From Nesterenkonia sandarakina (lineage in GTDB: Bacteria; Actinomycetota; Actinomycetes; Actinomycetales; Micrococcaceae), in NCBI RefSeq assembly GCF_003003175.1, contig NZ_PVTY01000002.1, positions 1 to 38,159 of the forward strand: 38,159 nt of DNA, given 5' to 3'. The translations under genes were made by a program, and so were the position numbers. Positions 1 through 8,125 of the stretch are shown piece by piece; the first letter of the stretch is position 1, and each line of letters opens with the position of its first letter. Below the pieces are notes generated by a model. The model was not told where the DNA came from, did not search any database, and saw only the letters and a program-made list of their open reading frames with translations.

Positions 1-362
1 AAGTCCTGATGCTCCCAGGCCACGAGCTTCTCCTGTCGTTTTTCAGAAGCTGGTCACCGCTGCGGGCAGGGCGCCTGCGGCGGTCAGTCATCCAGTCCGA
101 ACCCAGAACAGTTCAGGGCAGTCGGTGGGCGGGTCATGCTCGGCATCCACGTTAGAAAACAAGCCCTCAACGCTGTCATCCTGCGCCGGGGCGTCGTGCC
201 TCTATCAGCGATCCATGCTCCGCCGCGACCAGCCTCTGGGTGACAACACCCCCCGGATCATGGGGTGACTGGGGGTAAACGATCATGCCCAGAGACCGGA
301 CCGGCCAACACCACTTATCCTGCCGGAGAAACGGTGTCCTTAGAAGCTAACGGGGGTGGCCT
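1..362. other. Gene-poor stretch at window start
   Basis: I see no convincing coding region, RNA gene or strong hairpin here. Stops are frequent in all frames and base composition is less G/C-periodic than in the genes that follow. It may hold the upstream region of the small regulator that begins at 363, or degraded sequence. Confidence 0.5.
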
Positions 363-689
363 ATGCCCAGTTCGAGGTTGAGTGGGCGTTGTGGCCCACG
401 GCTCTGCTCGCCGGTGCGGCAACTGTGCTGCGGGGTCGTCAGGCTCCGCATCTGCGGAATGCTTGCCCGATTGGGGGCCACCGACTTCGCGGTCATTCGG
501 GACGCCCTTCAGGTGAGCGATCCGACGCTCAGCAAACACCTGAAGCAGCTGGCGCAGATCGGATATATTCGCCTCCAGAAGGGGCTCACCTTGGGCGGGC
601 GCACGAAGACCTGGGTTGAGATGACGGTTGCCGGCTCGACGGTGTTCGAAGGCCACGTCGCCTTCCTGCGCGAGGTCACCAAGGGCTAG
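363..689 (+). CDS. Small winged-helix (MarR/ArsR-like) transcriptional regulator
   Basis: Predicted 108-residue DNA-binding protein. From about residue 27 on it matches the short single-domain winged-helix regulators common in actinobacteria: the VRLRICGMLA helix, the segment ATDFAVIRDALQVSDPTLSK with the recognition helix, then a wing (GRTKTWVEMT) and a closing helix (FEGHVAFLREV). Such proteins are cytoplasmic and usually act as homodimeric repressors; the target is not visible. The first 25 residues are Cys/Arg-rich and unlike the usual N-terminus, so the true start may be internal or the 5' end may be disrupted. A G-rich GGGGGTGG lies just before the ATG but there is no standard ribosome binding site. 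Family is fairly sure; start is uncertain. Confidence 0.6.
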   Translation: MPSSRLSGRCGPRLCSPVRQLCCGVVRLRICGMLARLGATDFAVIRDALQVSDPTLSKHLKQLAQIGYIRLQKGLTLGGRTKTWVEMTVAGSTVFEGHVAFLREVTKG

Positions 690-916
690 ATGCGCCGCTC
701 TCCAGCGTTGTGGGAATGACGCCAGTCATCGAGCTTCCGAGATGGAGGGCTGCGCCCAGTTTCAGGCTCGCGTGAGCCGATCGAGGGCCCGGTGGATCCG
801 CCACGTCGCTCGGGAGGGGTGCAGCCCAGGGTGAGATGATGCGCCGGCCGAGGGGACTGTGACAACCAGCAAACGAGGGTGAGCTCAGGTGTGCCCCTCG
901 ACCTCACCGGGCTCTG
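690..916. other. Intergenic, no gene recognised
   Basis: The 227 bases between the regulator and the convergent thioesterase gene hold no ORF with family resemblance. A 6-bp inverted repeat (CTACTG at 917-922, CAGTAG at 932-937) overlaps the thioesterase stop and is too weak to call a terminator. Confidence 0.4.
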
Positions 917-1879
917 CTACTGAGCTTCGTGCAGTAGGTGGTCAGGGAGTCGACTGCCGGGGGCGCGGCTACGGATCTCCAGCAGCGTGCGGGTATGTGT
1001 CCAGAGTTCACGATCCTCGTCAGTGACCGGCTCCCACGGGGGAACGGGGACAGCCGTCCCCTCCTCGTCACGGGCGACCATGACCGTGATGCAATTCGTC
1101 GTTGGAGTCAGTTCCTCGCCCTTGGGGTCTCCGGAGCGGACCTCCACGGCGATATGCATGCCCTTGTTGCCGGTGTAGATCAGTCGGGCTTCCACCTCGA
1201 CGAGGTCCCCGATGAGCAGCGGGCGGGTGAAGCGGATCCCGCCAGAGAACACCGCCACGGTGTCTCGGCCGCAATAGCGTGACGAGCAGAGGTAGGCGGC
1301 GGTGTCGATCCACTCCATGACGACGCCGCCGTGGACCTTGCCGCCCCAATTGACGTGCGTCGGCTCTGCCAGGAAACGCAGCGTGACGCGTTCGGCGGTG
1401 CCCGCGTCCGTGTAGCGCTGGTTCTTCAACGCCGCCGTGATGGCGTTGCGGATGGGGATGCGCGACATGGCGTAGTCGCGGGCACGCTCCTGCTCCGGGG
1501 TGTCGGGCACGAATTCCGGCACCGGAGTGGCGTGCCCGTTCGCGTCCACCGCCACGAAGATGACGAGGCAGCGGGCGCGCTCCTCGAGCGAGCCCGTCTT
1601 GGGGTCGCCTGAGCGGACCACCGTCTGGATATGCATCGAGGTCCGGCCGGTATAGAGCACGGTGCCGGTGACCTCCACCATCTCGCCGACCTGGACCGGA
1701 TCGTGGAAGTGGATGTTGCCGACGTAGGCGGTCACACAGTAGCTGCCGGACCAACCGGTGGCCGCAGCGAAGGCCGCCTTGTCCACCCATTCCAGCACCC
1801 GACCGGCGTCCACGGACCCGGCCTTGCCGCGGTCCGTGGGGGCGGCAAGGAATCGCAGAGTGACTTCGTTCGAGTTCAT
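917..1879 (-). CDS. Tandem hotdog-fold acyl-CoA thioesterase
   Basis: A 320-residue protein made of two hotdog (4HBT-type) domains, residues about 5-125 and 163-275, as in the double-hotdog acyl-CoA hydrolases (Acot/BFIT type) that cleave acyl-CoA to free acid and CoA. The second domain carries the expected motif NWGGKVHGG (Asn177) followed by MEWID (Asp192). The first keeps LEWVD (Asp33) but has Gly18 where the Asn should be, so the two halves are asymmetric. It is probably cytoplasmic. It lies 189 bp downstream of menB on the same strand. Menaquinone synthesis needs a DHNA-CoA thioesterase of hotdog fold, so a role after MenB is possible, but known MenI proteins are single-domain. General acyl-CoA hydrolase is the safer name. 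Confidence 0.85.
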   Translation of the reverse strand: MNSNEVTLRFLAAPTDRGKAGSVDAGRVLEWVDKAAFAAATGWSGSYCVTAYVGNIHFHDPVQVGEMVEVTGTVLYTGRTSMHIQTVVRSGDPKTGSLEERARCLVIFVAVDANGHATPVPEFVPDTPEQERARDYAMSRIPIRNAITAALKNQRYTDAGTAERVTLRFLAEPTHVNWGGKVHGGVVMEWIDTAAYLCSSRYCGRDTVAVFSGGIRFTRPLLIGDLVEVEARLIYTGNKGMHIAVEVRSGDPKGEELTPTTNCITVMVARDEEGTAVPVPPWEPVTDEDRELWTHTRTLLEIRSRAPGSRLPDHLLHEAQ

Positions 1880-2068
1880 CCCAGACCCGTGTCCTGTCCG
1901 CGCATCCGCGCATTGAAGGCCATGACGCCGCGTTCATCGCCTGGTCTGGAGTCTATGCGTCGCGGGATCGGTCGTCTGCGGTCCTCGGCACCCGGTGTCC
2001 GCCCCACCACTGCAGGAGGGCCCCCTCGCAGCGTCACGAGGACGCCCCGACGGGAGAAGTGATCTGCA

Positions 2069-3049
2069 TCAGTAGTAGTACGGGAACTCAGACCAGTCGG
2101 GCTCGCGCTTGGCCAGGAACGCATCCCGGCCCTCCACTGCCTCGTCGGTCATATAGCCCATGCGGGTGGCTTCCCCGGCGAAGACCTGCTGGCCGGCGAG
2201 GCCGTCGTCGGGGGCGTTGAACGCGAACTTCAGCATCCGGATGGCCTGCGGGGACTGCCGGGCGATGTCGGTGGCGTAGCCCAGTGCGACCTCTTCGAGG
2301 TGCTCATGGTCGACTGCCTCATTGACGGCGCCGACGGCGACCATCTCCTCGGCGGAGTGCTCCCGGGCGAGGAAGAAGATCTCGCGCGCCTTCTTCTGGC
2401 CCACCTGGCGGGCAAGAAGCGCCGAGCCGTAGCCGGCGTCGAAGGAGCCGACGGTGGCGTCGGTCTGCTTGAACTTCCCGTGCTGCCGAGAGGCGATGCT
2501 CAGATCGGCCACCACGTGCAGCGAGTGCCCGCCGCCGGCCGCCCAGCCGTTGACCACGGCGATGACGACCTTGGGCATGGTGCGGATGAGTCGCTGCACC
2601 TCGAGGATGTGCAGCCGGCCGGCGCGTGCCGGGTCGATGGTCTCGGCGGTGTCACCCTCGGCGTAGCGGTATCCGTCGCGGCCGCGGATGCGCTGGTCCC
2701 CGCCGGAGCAGAAGCTGTGCCCGCCGTCCTTCGGCGAGGGGCCGTTGCCGGTCAGCAGCACCGCGCCCACATCCGGGGTCATCCGGGCATGGTCCAGCGC
2801 CCGGTAGAGCTCATCCACGGTCCCGGGGCGGAACGCGTTGCGCACCTCGGGGCGGTCGAACGCGATGCGCACCGCCGGCAGATCAGCGGTGATCTTGCCG
2901 GCCTCGTCGCGCTGCACGCGTCGGTGATAGGTGACGTCGGTGAAGTCGAAGCCCTCCACGGTGCGCCACTGCCACGGGTCGAAGATGTCGGAGACCTTCG
3001 TGGGCAGGCTGGGGACGGTCGGGCTGCTGGGGGTATCGGATCCGGTCAC
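2069..3049 (-). CDS. menB: 1,4-dihydroxy-2-naphthoyl-CoA synthase
   Basis: MenB of the crotonase superfamily (326 aa) closes the second ring of the menaquinone head group, turning o-succinylbenzoyl-CoA into DHNA-CoA in the cytoplasm. Visible hallmarks are the CoA-binding HSFCSGGDQR (residues 111-120), the oxyanion-hole glycines of GWAAGGGHSLH (about 168-178), KQTDATVGSFDAGYGSA (194-210) and the C-terminal GRDAFLAKREPDWSEF. Asp197 in QTD replaces the Gly that binds bicarbonate in E. coli MenB, so this is the bicarbonate-independent, mycobacterial-type enzyme (family knowledge). The start is GTG at 3049, six bases after a TAGACT -10 box, so the mRNA is probably leaderless. It is divergent from tenA across a repeat-rich control region. 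Confidence 0.95.
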   Translation of the reverse strand: MTGSDTPSSPTVPSLPTKVSDIFDPWQWRTVEGFDFTDVTYHRRVQRDEAGKITADLPAVRIAFDRPEVRNAFRPGTVDELYRALDHARMTPDVGAVLLTGNGPSPKDGGHSFCSGGDQRIRGRDGYRYAEGDTAETIDPARAGRLHILEVQRLIRTMPKVVIAVVNGWAAGGGHSLHVVADLSIASRQHGKFKQTDATVGSFDAGYGSALLARQVGQKKAREIFFLAREHSAEEMVAVGAVNEAVDHEHLEEVALGYATDIARQSPQAIRMLKFAFNAPDDGLAGQQVFAGEATRMGYMTDEAVEGRDAFLAKREPDWSEFPYYY

Positions 3050-3055
3050 AGGGGG

Positions 3056-3061
3056 AGTCTA
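3056..3061 (-). promoter_or_regulatory. menB -10 box, leaderless type
   Basis: TAGACT on the minus strand, six bases before the GTG start of menB, places the transcription start at or next to the start codon. No convincing -35 box was seen. Confidence 0.5.
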
Positions 3062-3121
3062 CCGAGGAGCACGAGTGCGCCGTCGTCGGGCACGTCAGGG
3101 GTGTCGCCCCTGGTCACATTG

Positions 3122-3186
3122 TCGTAGCGCTGTGGCCGATCGTAGAGCTAGAGCCCGACGATCTTCGGAAAGCTCTACGATAATTT
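3122..3186. promoter_or_regulatory. menB/tenA divergent control region with repeated operator-like motif
   Basis: An 11-bp sequence, ATCGTAGAGCT, at 3139-3149 is repeated exactly in inverted orientation at 3171-3181. A one-mismatch copy of its core (TCGTAGCGCT) sits at 3122-3131, 18 bp before the first copy. The outward end of each inverted copy contains TACGAT, which could serve as a -10 box; the one at 3176-3181, or the overlapping TAATTT at 3181-3186, suits tenA. Arm centres are about 32 bp apart, close to three helical turns, so one regulator could bind both on one DNA face. The regulator is unknown. Confidence 0.5.
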
Positions 3187-3255
3187 GAGGAAGACTAGAC
3201 CTGGATCACAGTCACAGTCGCTGCCGCTGAGCAGGCGGCAGCGGAGAGGGAGAGC

Positions 3256-3915
3256 ATGAACGCGAGACGTTTCACCGAACAAGCCTGGGCCAGCACGGAG
3301 TCGATCCGCGCGAAGATCGACGCGCTGCCGTTCCTGCAGCAGCTCGAAGACGGGTCGCTGCCGCGGGAGATCTTCGAGAACTACATGGGCCAGGACGCGC
3401 TGTATCTCACCGACTATGCCCGGGCGCTCGCGGCCTGCGCCGTGCAGTCCACCGACCCGGATCACATCATGTTCTGGTCCCGGGCGGCCGCCGGAGCGAT
3501 CGAGGAGGAGCGCGCGCTGCACGCCACCCACGTGGTCGACTTCTCCGCGGTCGAGCCCTCACCGACCACCGTGGCCTACACCTCCTACGAGCTCGCCCTG
3601 GCCTCGGCCGGTTCGCTGCCGGTGCTCGCGGCCTCGGTGCTGCCCTGCTTCTGGATCTACGACGACGTCGGCACTCGACTCAAGGCGCGGGTCGGCGACC
3701 TCCAGAGCCACCCCTACGCAGACTGGATCAGCGCCTACGGTGACCCGGAGTTCCATGAGCTCACCGAGGCCGCCAAGCGGGTCCTCGATGACCTCGCCTC
3801 GACCGCCAGCGAGGAGACGCTGGCCGCGATGCACGCCGCCTATCGCCGGGCCAGCCAGTTCGAGTGGATGTTCTGGGACTCGGCCTACCGGCAGGAACGC
3901 TGGCCGGTCGGCTGA
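3256..3915 (+). CDS. tenA: TenA-family thiaminase II (aminopyrimidine aminohydrolase)
   Basis: A 219-residue all-helical TenA protein. Known family members hydrolyse amino-HMP for thiamin salvage, or cleave thiamin. The key residues of the B. subtilis enzyme are present: Asp47 in YMGQDALYL, the catalytic Cys131 in SVLPCFWIYDDVG, and Glu203 in QFEWMFWDSAYR. It is therefore the Cys-type (TenA_C) form. The start is supported by a purine-rich GGAGAGGGAG just upstream. It is followed after 12 bases by a DUF2332 gene, so the two are probably cotranscribed. The promoter probably lies in the repeat region shared with menB. No other thiamin gene is near, so regulation by thiamin is not shown here. Confidence 0.88.
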   Translation: MNARRFTEQAWASTESIRAKIDALPFLQQLEDGSLPREIFENYMGQDALYLTDYARALAACAVQSTDPDHIMFWSRAAAGAIEEERALHATHVVDFSAVEPSPTTVAYTSYELALASAGSLPVLAASVLPCFWIYDDVGTRLKARVGDLQSHPYADWISAYGDPEFHELTEAAKRVLDDLASTASEETLAAMHAAYRRASQFEWMFWDSAYRQERWPVG

Positions 3916-3927
3916 GCGGCTGCCCCG

Positions 3928-4962
3928 ATGCGTGAACTGCCCGGGCTGACCACCCCTGACCAGGCCTCCCTCGAGGAGCTGCGGACCTATTACCTCCACT
4001 TCGCCCGGGTGGAGGCGGCCGGGGTCTCGGCTCGCTACGCCGCCTGGGCCCTCGGGGTGGCGGACGACGAAGCGATGCTGCAGAGACTCCTGCGGCTCCC
4101 ACCCGCCAAGCGGCAGGCGAACCTGCTCTTCGCCGCGGCCCGGCTGCACGATGTCGAGGCGGCGGACTGGTCGGCGGCGGCCGCCCAGATCCTCGCCCGC
4201 TGGCCGCAGATCGAGGCCACCATGCTCGAGCGCGCGACCCAGACCAACGAACCCGGGCGGATCGCCACGCTGAATCTGGCCTTCGCGCAGATCCAGGCGC
4301 AGGAGCCGGCGCCACTGGCGCTGATCGAGGTCGGCGCCTCCGCCGGGCTCTGCCTCTACCCCGACGCGTGGCCGGTGCGCTACCGCAGCCAGGACGACGC
4401 CGAGGTGCTGCTGGCCCCGGCTCCGGGTGAGCTGCGCAGCACCGTGGAGCTGTCCTGCGAACTTCATGGACTGACGCCCCCCGCGGGGCTTCCGCAGGTG
4501 GGGCATCGTGCCGGGATCGACCTGAACCCGCTCGACGTCACCGCGCCGCACGATCTGCGCTGGCTGGAAGCGCTGATCTGGCCCGGCATGGAGCACCGGA
4601 TCCCCCGGATCTCCGCGGGAGCCGCTCTGGTGGCGCAGGCACCGCCCAGCCTGTTCGCAGGAGACCTCAATGACCGACTCGTCGAGGTCCTCGACCAGGT
4701 GCCGGCGGCCATGACTCCGGTGGTCTTCCACACCGCGGTCCTGGCCTACCTGAGCCGGGAGGACAGGCTGCGGTTCCGCCGGCAGGTGGAGGCCTCGGGT
4801 GCACGCTGGGTCAGCAATGAGGGGCTCCACGTCTTGGCGGGCATCGGCGAGCAGCTCCCGGGCGAGGACGACTCCGAATCCGGGTTCGTGCTCAGCCTCG
4901 ACGGCGAGCCGCTGGCCCGCACAGCACCGCACGGGCAGTCCGCCCGGGCGGTGCGTCGTTGA
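3928..4962 (+). CDS. DUF2332 domain protein
   Basis: A 344-residue protein of the actinobacterial DUF2332 family; function unknown. The N-terminal half is helical (YYLHFARVEAAGVSARYAAWALG). The motif ALIEVGASAGLCLYPD at about residues 130-145 resembles a glycine-rich nucleotide or SAM loop and is the family signature. Later hallmarks are GHRAGIDLNPLDVT, LIWPGMEHR and VVFHTAVLAYLSREDR. The fold looks Rossmann-like and methyltransferase-related, which is inference only. It lies 12 bases after tenA without a clear ribosome binding site, which suggests coupled translation. It converges on the methyltransferase gene ending at 4996. Confidence 0.85.
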   Translation: MRELPGLTTPDQASLEELRTYYLHFARVEAAGVSARYAAWALGVADDEAMLQRLLRLPPAKRQANLLFAAARLHDVEAADWSAAAAQILARWPQIEATMLERATQTNEPGRIATLNLAFAQIQAQEPAPLALIEVGASAGLCLYPDAWPVRYRSQDDAEVLLAPAPGELRSTVELSCELHGLTPPAGLPQVGHRAGIDLNPLDVTAPHDLRWLEALIWPGMEHRIPRISAGAALVAQAPPSLFAGDLNDRLVEVLDQVPAAMTPVVFHTAVLAYLSREDRLRFRRQVEASGARWVSNEGLHVLAGIGEQLPGEDDSESGFVLSLDGEPLARTAPHGQSARAVRR

Positions 4963-4995
4963 CCAGATCTCGCCGCTGATCAGTTGAAAGGCGGA

Positions 4996-5808
4996 TCAGG
5001 CGGGCTTCTGGACCAGGAAGATCATCTCGGGGGAGTCCTCGGTGAGCTCCTCGCGGTCCCAGTCGCCCCAAATCTGCACCGGGAGGAACCCGGCGGCGCT
5101 GAGCGTCTGGCGGAGCACATTCAGCGGGCGGTAGCGCAGGGTCTCCTCGGCGATGATCACGCGGGAATCCGGCAGGATGTTGTGCGCCCGAGCCGTGATC
5201 AGCGCTCCTTCTGCGCGGTCCTCGGTGATCTCGGCGATCTCCATCCAGGAGGTGAACTCACCGCCGGCCGGGTGCGGATGGGTCTCCCGGGTGGACTCCG
5301 GGTCCCAGGCGTCGAGCTCGAGTGCGGTCGGGTTGCGCACCTCGAAGGCCAGGTGCCCGCCGGGCTTCAGCGCCCGGAATGCCTCGCCCAGCACCGCCTC
5401 CCAGTCCGCGCGGGACAGGAAGTACTGCGCCACATGGCCCTCCATCACAGCCAGGTCCGCGGACTGCGCGGGAAGCTGATCGGCGAAGCCATGGATCCAG
5501 TGCGGCGGCGGGCTCAGCCGCGCGGCGAAGTCGGTGGCATCTGCGGCGGCAGCGGTCCGGGCGCGGGCGACGTCGATCATCGCCGCCGAAGGGTCCACCC
5601 CGGTGACCGAGATGCCCTGCCCGGCCAGGAGGATCCCGAACACCCCGGTGCCGCAGCCGATGTCGACCACCTGCTCGGCACCGAGCTCCTCGGCAAGCTC
5701 CAGATAGAACTCGTGGTCCCAGCCGCCGGAGTTCTCCACGTCGTAGATCGCCACCAGCTCCGGGTCGCTCACCCAAGCGAACGCCGGGTCCACCTCGTCT
5801 GCGCTCAT
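4996..5808 (-). CDS. Class I SAM-dependent methyltransferase
   Basis: A 270-residue cytoplasmic methyltransferase of the Methyltransf_11/25 type. Motif I, QVVDIGCGTGVFGI, near residue 45 binds SAM; the acidic residue of motif II is in VTGVDPSA; and LKPGGHLAFEVRNP is the later conserved strand. The substrate is not apparent; small-molecule methylation is likely. I chose the ATG at 5808 because it overlaps the TGA of the upstream peptidase gene as ATGA, a sign of translational coupling, and because the protein N-terminus (MSADEVDPAFAW) then resembles the family. A longer reading to 5859 would run inside the peptidase gene. Confidence 0.85.
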   Translation of the reverse strand: MSADEVDPAFAWVSDPELVAIYDVENSGGWDHEFYLELAEELGAEQVVDIGCGTGVFGILLAGQGISVTGVDPSAAMIDVARARTAAAADATDFAARLSPPPHWIHGFADQLPAQSADLAVMEGHVAQYFLSRADWEAVLGEAFRALKPGGHLAFEVRNPTALELDAWDPESTRETHPHPAGGEFTSWMEIAEITEDRAEGALITARAHNILPDSRVIIAEETLRYRPLNVLRQTLSAAGFLPVQIWGDWDREELTEDSPEMIFLVQKPA

Positions 5809-8081
5809 CGGAGGCGCTCGCTCGCACCCAGGTGGTGCGCGATGAACGCGTAGTCCCAAGCACGTTCCTTCCAGGTCTCATACCGACCCGAGGCGCCGCC
5901 GTGGCCGCCGTCCATCTCGATCTTCATCACCACCGGGGCCTCGCCCCGCTGAGCCTCGCGCAGCACCTGCACCCATTTCGCCGGCTCCACGTAGAGCACC
6001 CGGGTGTCGTTGAGGCTGCTGACCGCGGCGATCGCCGGGTAGGCCACCTCGCGGACGTTCTCGTAGGGCGCGTAGGACTTCATGTAGCGGTAGACCTCGG
6101 GGTCGGTGATCGGGTTGCCCCACTCCTCCCACTCCAGCGCCGAGAGCGGCAGCTCCGGATCCAGGATGGTGGTCAGGTTGTCCACGAACGGCACCTGGGC
6201 CAGGATCGCCACGTACTTCTCCGGCGCCATATTGGCCACCGCGCCCATCAGCAGCCCGCCGGCGGAGCCGCCGAGCGCCGCGACCCGGGCCGGATCCGCC
6301 CAGCCCTGGCTGATCAGGTGGTCGGTGGCGGCGATGAAGTCGGTGAAGGTGTTGGTCTTCTTCAGCTTCTTGCCGTCCTCGTACCAGCCGCGCCCCAGCT
6401 CGCCGCCGCCGCGGATGTGCGCGATCGCGAAGACGATGCCGCGATCCAGCAGCGACAGCCGCGGGATCCCGAAGCTGGGATCCATGCTCATCTCATAGGA
6501 GCCGTAGCCGTAGACCAGCGTCGGATTGGTCCCGTCGGCGACGACGTCGCGGTGATGCAGCACGGTGACCGGAACCTCGATCGCGGAGCCGTCCGCGCGG
6601 GTGTCCCCGCTCGGCGCCCAGATCCGGGTGGAGCGGTAGGCCCCCAGATCCACATCGTTGACCGGGGTCTCCCGGCGCAGCACCGGCTCCGCGGTGGCAT
6701 GGTCGATGTCATAGATCCGGGTCGGGGTCAGCCAGGACTCGTACGCCACCCGGAACAGCGGCGCCTCGTACTCCGCGGCGATCACCGCGCAGGTGTAGAG
6801 CTCGTCGTCGAAGGCCGGGCCGGGCAGGGTGGAGGTCAGCACCGGTTCGGCCCCGGCGAGCGCCGCCCGGAGCGTGTCCAGGCTGAGCAGCTGGATGGAC
6901 TCGACGGTGTCCCGGCGGGCGGCCACGATGATCTGCGCGGCCGTGACGCTCACGCCTTCGAGCTTGACCGTCTCCTCGTGTGGCAGCACCGCTCGGCCCA
7001 GGTCCAGCGGCTGGTCGGCGCTCGCAGCCGAGCCGGTGTCCGCGGACTGCGCGGTCAGCGCCGCGGCGGTGGTCACCGAGAGGGCGTTGTTCGGCCCGGA
7101 CTGGTTGTGCGTGATCAGCAGCAGGCGCTCGCCGTCGACCTCGATGGGGTCGATGCTGTGCAGCAGCCGCCGCTCGGCGCTGATCAGGAGCACCGGCTCC
7201 GCCTGCGGGTCGGTGACGTCGAGCAGTCGGGACTCGTCGTACTCGGAGTTCCCGGAGATGATCACCAGTTCGCGCTTGTCGGCCGAAAGCCCGACGCCGG
7301 TCCAGAGCTGCTCGTCGGTGATCTCCAGGATCAGCCGGTCCTGCTCGGCGGGAGTGCCGAGGGTGTGCATGTAGAGCCGGTAGGGCCGCCAGGCGGCGTC
7401 GGCCACCATGTAGTAGGCGCGTGCGCCGGTGGGCTCCAGCACGGGACCGCCGTGGACGTTGCTGATCTGCTCCGGGTGATTCTGCCCGCTGGTCAGGTCA
7501 CGGAAGCGCACGGTGTAGTGCTCGTCTCCGGAGGTGTCCTCGGAGTAGGCCAGCAGGGTGCCCTCGGCGTTCAGCGACATCCCGCCGAGCTGGTAGAACG
7601 GGTGCTTCGCCGCCTCAGCGTTGGTGTCGAAGAAGGTCTCCTCACCGAGGAGCACGACGCCGGCCTCGACCTGCGGCGGGGTCCAGGACCCGCGCTCGCC
7701 GGCGTCGGGCTCGCTGGTCGCTGCGCCGTCCTGGCTGGCAGACGTGTCCGCATCGCGGGCGGTGCCGGCCGCGACCCGGCAGTACACCGGGTGCTGCTCG
7801 CCCTCGATGGTGCGGGTGAAGTACCACCAGTCTCCGCGCCGGGACGGGACCGAGAGGTCGGTCTCCACGGTGCGGTGCTTGATCTCGTTGAAGATCGCCT
7901 CGCGCAGCGGCTTCTGCGCTCCGGTCACCGCCTCGGCGTAGGTGTTCTCGGCTCGCAGGTGCTCCAGCACCTCGGGGGAGTCCTTCTCGCGCAGCCATTC
8001 ATAGTGATCCACGAAGGTGTCTCCGTGATGGGTGCGTTCGGTGGGGACCTTTTTCGCCTGCGGAGCAGTTGATTCAGACAT
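5805..8081 (-). CDS. ptrB: S9 family peptidase, oligopeptidase B type
   Basis: A 758-residue prolyl-oligopeptidase family serine peptidase: an N-terminal beta-propeller (about 80-450) gating a C-terminal alpha/beta hydrolase. Oligopeptidase B cleaves short peptides after Arg or Lys in the cytoplasm. The triad is visible: the nucleophile Ser in GGSAGGLLMG (near residue 604), Asp in SSLNDTRVLYVEPAKW, and His in MDGGHGGASGRYE. HIRGGGELGRGWYEDGK is the typical approach to the active site. Two low-complexity Ala/Ser/Asp-rich inserts (one around EPDAGERGS, one around QSADTGSAASADQ) enlarge the propeller. The start at 8081 rather than 8093 is favoured by a TTGAAT -10-like box six bases upstream. It sits 44 bp behind the response regulator and overlaps the methyltransferase gene. 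Confidence 0.92.
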   Translation of the reverse strand: MSESTAPQAKKVPTERTHHGDTFVDHYEWLREKDSPEVLEHLRAENTYAEAVTGAQKPLREAIFNEIKHRTVETDLSVPSRRGDWWYFTRTIEGEQHPVYCRVAAGTARDADTSASQDGAATSEPDAGERGSWTPPQVEAGVVLLGEETFFDTNAEAAKHPFYQLGGMSLNAEGTLLAYSEDTSGDEHYTVRFRDLTSGQNHPEQISNVHGGPVLEPTGARAYYMVADAAWRPYRLYMHTLGTPAEQDRLILEITDEQLWTGVGLSADKRELVIISGNSEYDESRLLDVTDPQAEPVLLISAERRLLHSIDPIEVDGERLLLITHNQSGPNNALSVTTAAALTAQSADTGSAASADQPLDLGRAVLPHEETVKLEGVSVTAAQIIVAARRDTVESIQLLSLDTLRAALAGAEPVLTSTLPGPAFDDELYTCAVIAAEYEAPLFRVAYESWLTPTRIYDIDHATAEPVLRRETPVNDVDLGAYRSTRIWAPSGDTRADGSAIEVPVTVLHHRDVVADGTNPTLVYGYGSYEMSMDPSFGIPRLSLLDRGIVFAIAHIRGGGELGRGWYEDGKKLKKTNTFTDFIAATDHLISQGWADPARVAALGGSAGGLLMGAVANMAPEKYVAILAQVPFVDNLTTILDPELPLSALEWEEWGNPITDPEVYRYMKSYAPYENVREVAYPAIAAVSSLNDTRVLYVEPAKWVQVLREAQRGEAPVVMKIEMDGGHGGASGRYETWKERAWDYAFIAHHLGASERLR

Positions 8082-8087
8082 GCGGCC

Positions 8088-8093
8088 ATTCAA
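8088..8093 (-). promoter_or_regulatory. ptrB -10-like box, leaderless type
   Basis: TTGAAT on the minus strand, six bases before the ATG at 8081. The start region (GAATGGCCGCATG) is identical to that of the PAP2 gene starting at 13101. Confidence 0.35.
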
Positions 8094-8125
8094 TCAGACC
8101 GCCGCAGCGCGACTCGCTCCCCGGT

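Noticed and set aside
3559-4932. 457-residue minus-strand frame opposite tenA and the DUF2332 gene
   Set aside because: Both plus-strand genes have clear family motifs; this frame has none.
5832-8072. 746-residue open frame on the plus strand opposite ptrB
   Set aside because: Antisense shadow of a clear peptidase gene; the product has no family resemblance and is His/Gly/Arg-rich, as expected for a high-GC reverse frame.
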